In this document: positions 15,395-23,066 of the stretch, piece by piece
How the letters are laid out: every line of letters begins with the position of its first letter
Position numbering within the stretch: the first letter of the stretch is position 1
From: Acidobacteriota bacterium
GTDB lineage: Bacteria; Acidobacteriota; Blastocatellia; Pyrinomonadales; Pyrinomonadaceae
NCBI GenBank assembly: GCA_019639195.1
Contig: JAHBSI010000007.1
Location: 1 to 64,000, forward strand
Length of the DNA stretch: 64,000 nucleotides
Direction of reading: 5' to 3'
The notes under the pieces: generated by a model
Seen by the model: the letters and a program-made list of their open reading frames with translations, nothing else
Told to the model about the DNA's origin: nothing
The model's database searches: none
Translations under genes and position numbers: made by a program

Positions 15395-17953
15395 ATGAAT
15401 GACTTCCATCAGAACGCAGGCGCAGCAACAGCCAGACTCGCGGTCTTCGGCTTGGTAACTGCGCTTGCGTCAATTTATGGTTTTGCGGCCCCAACCGATC
15501 TTCGTTCTCTTTTCGAGGAAGGAAGTTTTAAGGCGGTAATAGAACGTGCTCCATCCGAGATCACAAATGCTCGTAAGTTCGGCAAATTCGCGGATGCTGC
15601 CGTTAGCGGGCTATATGCCTCCAAAGCCTTGATACAACTTGAAAAGTATGACGACGCCGAACAGATGTTGGTCGAGGCTGAGGCTGATGCCGAAAGAGTG
15701 AAAGCAGACAAGGAACTCCTTGCATCTTTGCTTTTTGCACAAGCACATCTTTTCAGAGCAAAAAAAGATTTCCGATCCGCATCTGCTCGTTCCCGCGATG
15801 CTTTTGCCCTTGCCCCCCAGAACCGCGAGGTCGAACTTGAATACTATGTCAGTAACGGCCGGATACTTTTTTCGAGCGGATATGATATCTCAGCGATTGT
15901 CTGGTTAGAAAAAGCGGAGGCGGTATCAAATACGATTCCGAGGTCGTCTCTTCATCTTGAGATGCTGCGGTTTCTAAGTCTGGCCTGGCAATCCAAATTC
16001 AATTATGGCAAAGCAATTTCCTACTCACAGAAGTTGGTCGATGCCAGTCAGAATTCGGAATTCAAATTCCGTTACCGACAGGCCCTTTATGAATACGGAA
16101 ATTTATTGAGCGCGGCCGGTCAAGAACAGCGGGCAAAGACGATGTATGAAAAAGGATTGAATCTGGCATTATCGGCAAAAGATGACACTCAAAGTTCCAT
16201 TTTTCTTTCCACACTGCTTCTTAACGCACTTTATCAAAACGATCTTACGACCGCTGAAAAACACGTAAGGACGCTTGCGGAACTCGACAAAAGTAAGAGC
16301 TTCGAATATGACGTTATACTCGGTCACGCAATCATTAATGCTTTGCAAGATAACGCTGGTGAATCCGAAAGGCAGTTCTTTCGGCTCGAAACCATGAAGA
16401 CGTCCTCCAATTTTGTGGTTCCTTACTGGAAAGCCACAATTGCGGAGCGGAAACACAATTGGGAAAAGCTTATCGAGTTAAGCGAAATACTTTTGCGTCT
16501 TGCGGAAAAGGAGAACTTTCGTGAGAACCTCCCGCATTTTTATCTAATGCTCGCTAGAGGACATTGGGGGCTAGGCGAAAAGGGGGCAGCTTTGAAGGCC
16601 CTGCGGAAGGCCGAGGCGATCGTAACCGAGGCAAGGCCGACTGACGACGCACCGTTATCGCTCTCGATGCTAGAAACCTTCCACTCTGTCTATAGATTGA
16701 TTGCGGAGGTCGAGTCTGACGCCAGTGATCTTAGAAGGTCAATTGAAACCGTCGATTATCTCAAGGCAAGGGTCCTGAGTGACCGCATCAACTTCTCGCC
16801 GCTAAAACAAGTCTCGGATTTTTCTCCGGGTATTAGAAAGAGAGCAAATGATCTCTCATCAGGATTTCTCAATGGCGACGACAAGAGCGCATTGGACGAT
16901 TTTGAAGCAAACATAACAACTGCAATTCCTCAGAATTCGACGCCTGCGGCAAAGTCATTGCACTTGGACAACATACAGGGCCTTGATAACACGGCAATCG
17001 TGTCATACTTTTTTTCGCTTGATGGCAAGCTTGCGGCTCACGTGCTTGAAACAAATAAGCCCATTCGTCTTGTCAGACTGGGCATCTCTGAGCCGGAAGT
17101 CGTCGCAATGGCGAATAGTGTCCGAAACAAGATCATGAATCGGATATTCTTCAAGAATGACGGAAAGGAGATCTACGGTTTTCTAATAGAACCTTTATCG
17201 CTCAGTTCTTCCCACATAGTGTTCGTTCCGGACAAGTCGCTCTGGAAGATCCCATTCCATGCTTTGAGTCCCGACGGCGAATCCTATCTGATAGAGAAGA
17301 AAATGGTAAGCTACTCACCCTCAGTTTCTTTGCTGTTTGAATCACTGAGCAAAAAGGCACCAGTCAGAAAGAAAGCACAGGTCTTTGCCAACAACACATT
17401 TGAGAACCGTACACTCCGATTTGTAAACCAGGAAGCGGCAACAGTTGGCAAACTTCTTGATGTGCCGCCGAGAATCGGAGCCACTTCGCAGCAGTTCTTC
17501 AATCTATCTCACGGGGCAGACATTTTGCATTTTTCGATGCACGCCCAGGCCGATCGTGAAGAACCGCTAGATTCCTTTCTTGGATTCAAACCATCGGGAA
17601 ATCATAACGGCCGCATAACGGTCAACGACCTGCTGAAAATTCATCTCAAACCACAAAACCTTGCCTTCATAGCCTCGTGTGACACGAATAATGTACTGAA
17701 TGGCGAAGGCGTGGTCAGTATCGGCTGGGCATTACTCGGATCCGGGAGCACCACAGTAATTTCGTCTCAATGGGAAGCCAACGACCGATCGACCGGATTG
17801 TTTGCACAGAACTTCTACAAGGAATACAAAAAAGGAATCCCGGCAGCCAGAGCTCTTCAAAACGCAGCGATCTCCATGATCCGTGACAAATCATCCGAGA
17901 CCTACGAACCATACTACTGGGCAAGCTTCACGCTGCTCGGTGACTTCAGGTAA
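15395..17953 (+). CDS. TPR-CHAT caspase-like protein, exported, 852 aa
   Basis: N-terminal hydrophobic segment (about 12-31, LAVFGLVTALASIYGFA) acting as signal or anchor. Residues about 35-450 form helical TPR-like repeats (e.g. ALIQLEKYDDAEQMLVEA). The C-terminal CHAT domain carries the caspase-type dyad: H716 in HFSMHAQAD and C762 in AFIASCDTN, followed by the usual GEGVVSIGWALLGSGSTTVI and WASFTLLGD end. CHAT proteins are clan CD-type proteases; TPR-CHAT forms include regulated cleavage enzymes of CRISPR and other conflict systems. Here it closes an ECF-sigma operon downstream of a secreted peptide, which points to a regulated extracytoplasmic proteolytic function rather than a known defence role. 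Confidence 0.88.
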   Translation: MNDFHQNAGAATARLAVFGLVTALASIYGFAAPTDLRSLFEEGSFKAVIERAPSEITNARKFGKFADAAVSGLYASKALIQLEKYDDAEQMLVEAEADAERVKADKELLASLLFAQAHLFRAKKDFRSASARSRDAFALAPQNREVELEYYVSNGRILFSSGYDISAIVWLEKAEAVSNTIPRSSLHLEMLRFLSLAWQSKFNYGKAISYSQKLVDASQNSEFKFRYRQALYEYGNLLSAAGQEQRAKTMYEKGLNLALSAKDDTQSSIFLSTLLLNALYQNDLTTAEKHVRTLAELDKSKSFEYDVILGHAIINALQDNAGESERQFFRLETMKTSSNFVVPYWKATIAERKHNWEKLIELSEILLRLAEKENFRENLPHFYLMLARGHWGLGEKGAALKALRKAEAIVTEARPTDDAPLSLSMLETFHSVYRLIAEVESDASDLRRSIETVDYLKARVLSDRINFSPLKQVSDFSPGIRKRANDLSSGFLNGDDKSALDDFEANITTAIPQNSTPAAKSLHLDNIQGLDNTAIVSYFFSLDGKLAAHVLETNKPIRLVRLGISEPEVVAMANSVRNKIMNRIFFKNDGKEIYGFLIEPLSLSSSHIVFVPDKSLWKIPFHALSPDGESYLIEKKMVSYSPSVSLLFESLSKKAPVRKKAQVFANNTFENRTLRFVNQEAATVGKLLDVPPRIGATSQQFFNLSHGADILHFSMHAQADREEPLDSFLGFKPSGNHNGRITVNDLLKIHLKPQNLAFIASCDTNNVLNGEGVVSIGWALLGSGSTTVISSQWEANDRSTGLFAQNFYKEYKKGIPAARALQNAAISMIRDKSSETYEPYYWASFTLLGDFR

Positions 17954-17998
17954 ATCGGAACAAAATCCATTCATCGACGAAAAAGCATTGTCTATGGT

Positions 17999-18047
17999 TG
18001 GATAAAAAATGCACCATTTCAAAGGCAAGTGGTGCAAAAATGTTCCA
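17999..18047. promoter_or_regulatory. Operator C: two TGG-N12-CCA boxes upstream of the excisionase-like gene
   Basis: Boxes at 17999-18016 and 18030-18047, both exact TGG-N12-CCA, 31 bp apart (three helical turns). Their inner halves form the wide dyad TGCACCA/TGGTGCA, reminiscent of NtrC-type enhancer half-sites. A further CCA at 18066-18068 falls in the 21-bp register after the second box. The boxes lie about 75-125 bp upstream of the sigma-54-type promoter at 18122, a standard enhancer position. Confidence 0.7.
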
Positions 18048-18084
18048 CCTAAAACCTAAAACTATCCAGTGATATTTGTAGAGA

Positions 18085-18100
18085 GCTTGTATTTACAAGC
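18085..18100. repeat. Small palindrome between boxes and promoter
   Basis: GCTTGT-ATTT-ACAAGC, perfect 6-bp arms, between operator C and the -24/-12 promoter. It may be a second regulator site (for example autoregulation by the HTH protein encoded just downstream). Confidence 0.4.
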
Positions 18101-18121
18101 GTCCGAGAGTGATCTATGCCG

Positions 18122-18137
18122 AGGCACGCGTTTTGCA
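18122..18137 (+). promoter_or_regulatory. Sigma-54-type -24/-12 promoter of the excisionase-like gene
   Basis: AGGCACG-CGTT-TTGCA, identical to the sigma-54 consensus except the first base, with exact GG-N10-GC spacing. Predicted start near 18149, 16 nt before the ATG at 18165, with GAGGAG as ribosome site. Confidence 0.7.
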
Positions 18138-18164
18138 TTTTGAAAATCCAGAGGAGCAAAACAT

Positions 18165-18452
18165 ATGGACGACAAATTTATTCTAATCCCGAAGGAGGAA
18201 CTCGTTGCGACCCTGGGGGCGTTGTTAGATGAAAAACTTGAAGATCATTTTCATCCATTCAATTCTGTTATCGCTGTCAAGCAAAAGGAAGCTTGTGAGG
18301 CTTTGGGAATATCCGACGATACCGTGAGGCATCGCATCAGCCAAGGAAAGATTACTCCGCTTCAACGTGACGGTTCCCGTTTGGTCATCCTAACTTTTGA
18401 GATGATGCGCGGATTGAAACCACGGCCACGACGCCCTAGATTGAAAGCGTAG
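18165..18452 (+). CDS. Excisionase/MerR-like HTH protein, 95 aa
   Basis: Residues about 40-85 form a small helix-turn-helix of the excisionase/HTH_17 type (VKQKEACEALGISDDTVRHRISQGKI, then a VILTFEMM strand); the basic C-terminus (RPRRPRLKA) would touch DNA. Such proteins direct excision or regulate integrative elements. It is the last gene before the tRNA-Lys 3' end, the place where Xis genes commonly stand, and has its own sigma-54-type promoter with enhancer-like boxes. No integrase gene is visible in the window; it may be at the other end of the element. Confidence 0.75.
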   Translation: MDDKFILIPKEELVATLGALLDEKLEDHFHPFNSVIAVKQKEACEALGISDDTVRHRISQGKITPLQRDGSRLVILTFEMMRGLKPRPRRPRLKA

Positions 18453-18461
18453 CCCGGAGTC

Positions 18462-18489
18462 AAATGGATAGTAAAATGGATAGTAAAAA
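18462..18489. repeat. Two 12-bp tandem repeats
   Basis: AAATGGATAGTA occurs twice in direct tandem just after the HTH gene stop, ahead of the terminator and tRNA. Short direct repeats beside an integration end may be recombinase arm sites; nothing else supports this. Confidence 0.4.
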
Positions 18490-18493
18490 GAAA

Positions 18494-18515
18494 AAGGCGT
18501 CATCTCAGACGCCTT
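18494..18515 (-). terminator. Terminator of tRNA-Lys (probably bidirectional)
   Basis: Perfect 7-bp stem AAGGCGT/ACGCCTT with an 8-nt loop. On the minus strand it is followed by TTTTTCTTTTTAC, a strong rho-independent terminator for the tRNA transcript; on the plus strand it can also end the HTH gene. Confidence 0.8.
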
Positions 18516-18531
18516 AACTTGTTGATAATAT

Positions 18532-18607
18532 TGGTGATCCGACCAGGACTCGAACCTGGGACCCAATGGTTAAAAGCCATTTGCTCTACCGACTGAGCTA
18601 TCGGACC
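18532..18607 (-). tRNA. tRNA-Lys (anticodon UUU)
   Basis: 76-nt cloverleaf including encoded CCA. Acceptor stem GGTCCGA/TCGGATC (one G-U pair), D-arm TAGCTCAGTCGGTAGAGC, anticodon stem AATGG/CCATT around the loop CTTTTAA, and T-arm with GGTTCGAGTCC. The 3' end points towards the accessory region, as expected for a tRNA used as integration target by an element lying at 1-18,530. The tRNA remains intact. Confidence 0.95.
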
Positions 18608-18643
18608 ACGCGGCGAGCCGAGAGCTCAGCCGAATTGAAGATT

Positions 18644-19144
18644 TTACATACTGACGCTTTCGATGGCAAGTTCCATACGAATATCGGCGCGTGCGTATTC
18701 GGAATTCGGATCGGTCGGCGTTTCGACGAAGCCGAACTTCTGATAGAGCGTGAGTGCCGTTGTCAGGATACGGCTGGATTCCAGGAAGACGGTCCGGGTT
18801 CCGTTAGCCTTTGCAAACGCGACGCACGCCCGCATTAGGTGATTGGAGATGCCGCGGCCTTGAAACGCCGGCGAGACCGCCATCTTGGTCAACTCAAGGA
18901 CATTCTCACTCGCCGGTATCAATGCGACGGCACCGACCGCCGCACCATCGGCAAGAGCGAAGAAGATCTGCCCGCCTCGATCGATAACAAAGGTCTGCGG
19001 GTCGTCCAATATTTCCCGGTCGTGCTTCTCAACCGTAAAATACTTCTCGACCCACTCGTAATTAAGCCTCGCAAAATCCGACGCGTACGCCGCGTCAAAT
19101 TCTACGATCTTGACCGCTTCCGACCTTTCGTCGTGCAAGCTCAT
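18644..19144 (-). CDS. GNAT family N-acetyltransferase, 166 aa
   Basis: Acetyl-CoA-dependent transferase of unknown acceptor. The acetyl-CoA loop MAVSPAFQGRGISNHLM (Q/RxxGxG type) and the following FAKANGTRTVFLESS and YQKFGF motifs define the fold. Its ATG overlaps the purA stop (ATGA), so it is translationally coupled to purA. The last gene of the glgA-GNAT-purA-GNAT operon, followed by tRNA-Lys. Confidence 0.85.
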   Translation of the reverse strand: MSLHDERSEAVKIVEFDAAYASDFARLNYEWVEKYFTVEKHDREILDDPQTFVIDRGGQIFFALADGAAVGAVALIPASENVLELTKMAVSPAFQGRGISNHLMRACVAFAKANGTRTVFLESSRILTTALTLYQKFGFVETPTDPNSEYARADIRMELAIESVSM

Positions 19145-20460
19145 CCGCGATCCTCGAACCAGCTTTCCATCACGGAATCCCTCAGAATGATGGTCTGGTC
19201 GCGTTCGGGCCCCGTCGAGATAAGGCCGATCTCAACTCCAATAAAATTCGACAGGAACTCGACATACCGGCGGGCATTCTCCGGCAGATCGTCGATCTTC
19301 GTCACTCCGAGAGTATCGCTCTTCCATCCCGGAAGGGTTTCGTAGATCGGCTTGATATTTCGAAGATCGTGAGAGACCGCCGGGAATGTATCAATGCGCT
19401 CGCCATCGATCTCGTAGCCCGTGCAGACCTTGATCTCATCAAGAGCGTCGAGCACGTCAAGCTTTGTGAGCGCTACGGAGTCAAAGCCATTCAATTCTGC
19501 GGCGTATTTGGTCGCGACCGCATCAAACCAACCGCACCGACGCGGCCTTCGCGTCACGGAACCGTATTCGTTACCGCGTTCGCGGATCAGATGCGCGATA
19601 TCGTCTTCGTCGTCAAGCATTTCGGTCGGGAAAGGGCCTTCGCCGACACGCGTTGCATATGTGCGGACGATACCGAGTACGCCCGTGATGTGGTGCGGCG
19701 GGATTCCCGCTCCAACCGAAGCACCGCCGGCTGTGGGATTTGATGAAGTTACGTACGGATATGTGCCGTGATCGACATCCAGCAGCGTCGCTTGTGCTCC
19801 CTCAAGCAGGATCTTCTTTTTCTCACGCCTGGCATCGGCGAGGAAATGCGAGGTCTCCGTCACGAACGGCCTCAGACGCTCCACAAGCGGCGAGATCTCG
19901 TCGTAGATCTCATCAGCACGCAGCGGCTGCTGGCCAAAAAGTACGATGATGCGGTTCGCCTCTTCGAGATTTCGTTCGATCCTCAAACGCAGAAGCTCCG
20001 GCGACAGAGCGTCGGCAACGCGGATCCCGCGACGACCGACCTTGTCCTCATACGCGGGCCCGATGCCTCGCAATGTCGTGCCGATCTTCTCGTTGCCGAG
20101 TCGCTCTTCCGACGTGTGATCGAGTGCCCGATGGTACGGCATTATCAGGTGAGCACGGCTCGAGACTTTCAGCCTTTCCGGCGTGATCGAAATTCCCTTG
20201 GCCGAGATCTGATCGACCTCTTCGAAGAATGCCTTCGGGTCGATCACCATTCCGTTGCCGAGGACACAGACCTTATCATTGTGAATAATGCCCGACGGCA
20301 AAAGCCTGAGCACGAACGCCTGGTCGCCCACGTAAACGCTATGGCCGGCATTATGGCCGCCCTGATAACGCGATACAACATCAAAACGATCGGCGAGCAG
20401 ATCGACGACCTTTCCTTTTCCTTCATCGCCCCACTGGGCGCCGATTATAACGATGATCAT
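19141..20460 (-). CDS. purA: Adenylosuccinate synthase, 439 aa
   Basis: Joins IMP and aspartate with GTP in AMP synthesis. The N-terminal GTP-binding signature IGAQWGDEGKGKVVD, the NAGHSV segment and the later GIGPAYEDKVGRRGIRV and VTRRPRRCGWFD motifs are all present; length is usual. The ATG at 20460 is chosen because it gives the canonical MIIVIIGAQWGDEG start and overlaps the upstream TGA (ATGA). An in-frame start six codons earlier is less likely. Confidence 0.97.
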   Translation of the reverse strand: MIIVIIGAQWGDEGKGKVVDLLADRFDVVSRYQGGHNAGHSVYVGDQAFVLRLLPSGIIHNDKVCVLGNGMVIDPKAFFEEVDQISAKGISITPERLKVSSRAHLIMPYHRALDHTSEERLGNEKIGTTLRGIGPAYEDKVGRRGIRVADALSPELLRLRIERNLEEANRIIVLFGQQPLRADEIYDEISPLVERLRPFVTETSHFLADARREKKKILLEGAQATLLDVDHGTYPYVTSSNPTAGGASVGAGIPPHHITGVLGIVRTYATRVGEGPFPTEMLDDEDDIAHLIRERGNEYGSVTRRPRRCGWFDAVATKYAAELNGFDSVALTKLDVLDALDEIKVCTGYEIDGERIDTFPAVSHDLRNIKPIYETLPGWKSDTLGVTKIDDLPENARRYVEFLSNFIGVEIGLISTGPERDQTIILRDSVMESWFEDRG

Positions 20461-21014
20461 AATTTGTTCGCGGGCCACTCCCGCTTAAGAAGTGAATAGA
20501 CTGCCTGGTCACGAAATTTTCCGTTCAGAAGTTCAGCCTCGCGAAGTGTTCCTTCAAAAGTGAATCCAAGCTTTTCGGGGATCGCACGGCTGCGCTTGTT
20601 ATCGACATTACAGTTTATCTGCACGCGGTTAAAAGCGAGGTCCTCAAAAAGATGACCAAGCAGAACGCGGCAGGAATCGGTTACGATCCCTTTGCCCTCG
20701 TGATCCTGCCCGATCCAGTAACCTAACTTCGCATGGCGTGACGCATGGTCGATGTCGTGGACGCCGATCGTCCCGACTATCGTGTCGTCTTCCCGAATCA
20801 AAAAACCGATCGCCGACGGCAACCCGTCCACTTCCCGGACTGCGCGGATCCATTCTGTGGCGTGTTCTACCGAATATTCATCGACCGCCCATGGCATCCA
20901 CGGCTGCAAATGCTCGAGGTTCCGGCGGACCAAGGCGGCGACCTCTTGAGCATGGTCTTCGCGGGGCACCTGCAGGACGACACGGTCCGAAACTTTCAAT
21001 TCTCGTGAGAACAT
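20457..21014 (-). CDS. RimJ/RimL-type N-acetyltransferase, 185 aa
   Basis: GNAT of the ribosomal-protein/antibiotic acetyltransferase group: GYWIGQDHEGKGIVTDS acetyl-CoA motif, then VQINCNVDNKRSRAIPEKLGF, typical of RimJ/RimL relatives. The true substrate is unknown. Begins directly after the glgA stop (TAAATG) and overlaps purA, so it belongs to the same transcript. Confidence 0.85.
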   Translation of the reverse strand: MFSRELKVSDRVVLQVPREDHAQEVAALVRRNLEHLQPWMPWAVDEYSVEHATEWIRAVREVDGLPSAIGFLIREDDTIVGTIGVHDIDHASRHAKLGYWIGQDHEGKGIVTDSCRVLLGHLFEDLAFNRVQINCNVDNKRSRAIPEKLGFTFEGTLREAELLNGKFRDQAVYSLLKREWPANKL

Positions 21015-22445
21015 TTATCGATCTGCAGATAACGCCATCTGGTAGAGCCCAACGTAATGTCTTGCCGCATTTTCCCACGAATTATCGATCTTCATTCCGT
21101 TTCGCTGCAGTTGTTGCCAGCCCTCACGGTCGGCATACGCAAGGCGAGCCTCGTAAACTTTCTCAATAAGGCGGTCGCTGTTGAACTCATTGAATTTAAA
21201 GCCGTTACCGGTTTCGTTCACGGCGTCCCAATTCTCGACCGTATCATCGAGCCCGCCCGTCGCCCGAACGATCGGGACCGTCCCGTAACGCAAAGAATAC
21301 ATCTGATTTAGCCCGCAGGGCTCGAATTTGGACGGCATCAGGAACATATCCGCTCCGGCCTCGATCAGGTGTGCGAGCGGTTCGTTATAACCGACGTAAA
21401 CGCCGACGCGCGACGGCGCATAATCCCGCAAAGCCTGCAGAAAACGCTCTGCATCGGCTTCGCCCGAACCAAGCGCGATGAAATAAGCATCAGCCTCTAG
21501 TATATCGCCCGCGGCGTTCCGGATCAGTTCGATACCCTTCTGGCTCGTAAGCCGCGTAACGCTCGCGTAGATCGGCCGATCGAGATCGACGGGCAACCCG
21601 AACCTCTCGAGCAGAACGCGTTTGCAAACGCTCTTACCATCCATGGAGTCCGCAGAGAAACCTGCCGGAAGTTCAGGGTCGGTCTCCGGGTTCCAGACAT
21701 CATAGTCAACACCGTTCGTGATGCCGACTAGGCGGTTTGCACGCCGCCGCGTCAGCCAATCGAGGCCGTGGCCGAACTCAGGTGTCTGGATCTCCATTGC
21801 ATAGCGTCGCGAGACGGTCGAAAGCACATCAGACGTCTCAAGTCCCGCTTTCATTGCGGAAGCATAACCGTCGTAACTGAAAGAGTTCCGAGCAAACTGC
21901 GAGGTAAAGCCGAGCGTGGGTAATTCCGACAGGCCGAACGCTCCCTGATACGCCATATTGTGTATCGAGAAAACCGTTCGCGTGTTCCGCCAGAAGGCCT
22001 GTGAATGCCGCAGTATCGCGACCTCGACGGCAGCAAAACCCGTGTGCCAGTCGTTCAGATGGACAATGTCGGGGGCTTTCCCAATTCTTTCGAGCAGGAT
22101 CAAAGCAGCACGCGACAGGAACGCGAACCGCTCGTGGTCTTCCGAATAGCCGTAGATAGAATCGCGATGAAAAATTGACGGAGCATCGATCAGGAATGTC
22201 GGCGAACCATTCGCCTCCGAATAGAATGCCTTCGCACGATACGGCCTTCCCTTCCAGTTCACCCAAAGGTCGTCGATGGCCGTCTGCCAGATGTATTCGC
22301 CCTTCGTCTGCCAGTAACACGGCGTGATGAGCAGCGCATCCACCCCGACCTGCTTCAAAGCCTTCGGCAACGCCCCGGCGACATCGCCAAGCCCGCCGGT
22401 CTTTGAATACGGGACCGCCTCCGATGAAATTATCGCAACACGCAT
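21015..22445 (-). CDS. glgA: Glycogen (starch) synthase, GT5, 476 aa
   Basis: Extends alpha-1,4-glucan from ADP-glucose. The N-terminal ADP-glucose motif SKTGGLGDVAGALPKAL, the HLNDWHTG site and the C-terminal MPSKFEPCGLNQMYSLRYGTVPIVRATGGLDDTV block match bacterial GlgA; length is normal. First gene of the operon with two GNATs and purA; no other glycogen genes are adjacent. Confidence 0.95.
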   Translation of the reverse strand: MRVAIISSEAVPYSKTGGLGDVAGALPKALKQVGVDALLITPCYWQTKGEYIWQTAIDDLWVNWKGRPYRAKAFYSEANGSPTFLIDAPSIFHRDSIYGYSEDHERFAFLSRAALILLERIGKAPDIVHLNDWHTGFAAVEVAILRHSQAFWRNTRTVFSIHNMAYQGAFGLSELPTLGFTSQFARNSFSYDGYASAMKAGLETSDVLSTVSRRYAMEIQTPEFGHGLDWLTRRRANRLVGITNGVDYDVWNPETDPELPAGFSADSMDGKSVCKRVLLERFGLPVDLDRPIYASVTRLTSQKGIELIRNAAGDILEADAYFIALGSGEADAERFLQALRDYAPSRVGVYVGYNEPLAHLIEAGADMFLMPSKFEPCGLNQMYSLRYGTVPIVRATGGLDDTVENWDAVNETGNGFKFNEFNSDRLIEKVYEARLAYADREGWQQLQRNGMKIDNSWENAARHYVGLYQMALSADR

Positions 22446-22585
22446 ATTTTCGTCGCAATTTTAGTTAAACCTGAATCGCAAGCAAGGTCAAATTGCCCAT
22501 CCTCCGAGCGGTAAGAAACCGAGACAGCCGCTCCGACAAGGCATTCCTTCGAACGCGAGTCTAGGCAGCACGGTCCCGGTTCCTT

Positions 22586-22609
22586 CATTCGTGCATTCGT
22601 GCATTCGTG
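22586..22609. repeat. CATTCGTG tandem repeat, three copies
   Basis: Three exact copies of the 8-mer CATTCGTG; a partial copy (CATTCGTGCATTC) recurs at about 22793-22805. Similar low-complexity words are common in intergenic DNA of this group. Confidence 0.7.
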
Positions 22610-22678
22610 GCTATTCTGGCCTTTTCGCTTCAAACTGCGCTTTCGGAATTGGAGCCACGCTCAAAACCAAAAAGCGGA

Positions 22679-22862
22679 ACCGCAAAGAACGCAAAGTCCC
22701 CGCAAAGGTCGCAAAGGAGTGTCAAAGGTTTAGATTTAGCTTCCGAAATAATCCGTCAGCAGAAACTAATCCCCAATTTCTCGGCAGTCCTCATTCGTGC
22801 ATTCATGGCGAGCTCGATTCTTTGCGTCCTTTGCGTCCTCGTTTCTTTGCGTTCTTTGCGGT
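22679..22862. repeat. Long inverted repeat of GCAAAG words
   Basis: ACCGCAAAGAACGCAAAG at 22679-22696 is the exact reverse complement of 22845-22862, separated by about 150 bp. Each arm is flanked by degenerate copies (CCGCAAAGGTCGCAAAG and TTTGCGTCCTTTGCGTCC). It may be a miniature non-autonomous element or REP-like structure. Confidence 0.6.
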
Positions 22863-22896
22863 TTTCTCTTCTGAGACGTGATCCTACGGACATGAC

Positions 22897-22959
22897 GCCC
22901 TTACTACTGTGCGGGCTTCTGCAACATAGTGCCCTTACTACCGTGCGGGCTTCCGCAAC
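22897..22959. repeat. Dispersed 29-bp repeat, two copies
   Basis: Units 22897-22925 and 22931-22959 start GCCCTTACTA and end CGGGCTTCYGCAAC, 34 bp apart. The same unit occurs three times at 59166-59278. It contains GCCC...GGGC complementarity. It is a chromosomal REP-like family. Confidence 0.75.
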
Positions 22960-23066
22960 GGACGGAACATGCGGCACCATCGCCGTCTGTCGTCGCAAAA
23001 GAGAAAGGCCCTGGCCGGAAACGGTTGTCCGGTCAAAGCCATTCTCTGCTAAATTCACGCCGTCGC

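Larger units (their letters stand above)
22446..23066. other. Repeat-rich intergenic region between glgA and rho
   Basis: No gene could be supported here. The region holds three tandem copies of CATTCGTG (22586-22609), a long inverted repeat built from GCAAAGAACGCAAAG-type words, and two copies of the GCCCTTACTA-type dispersed repeat. The glgA promoter must lie at its left end; rho transcription ends at its right end. Confidence 0.7.

Noticed and set aside
15395..17953. Craspase-like (type III-E CRISPR) TPR-CHAT
   Set aside because: The protein has an export signal and an ECF-sigma operon context; no Cas7-11 or crRNA array is near.
22586..22609. CATTCGTG repeats as a DnaA-box cluster or CRISPR
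   Set aside because: The unit is not like TTATCCACA, and there are too few and too short copies without spacers.
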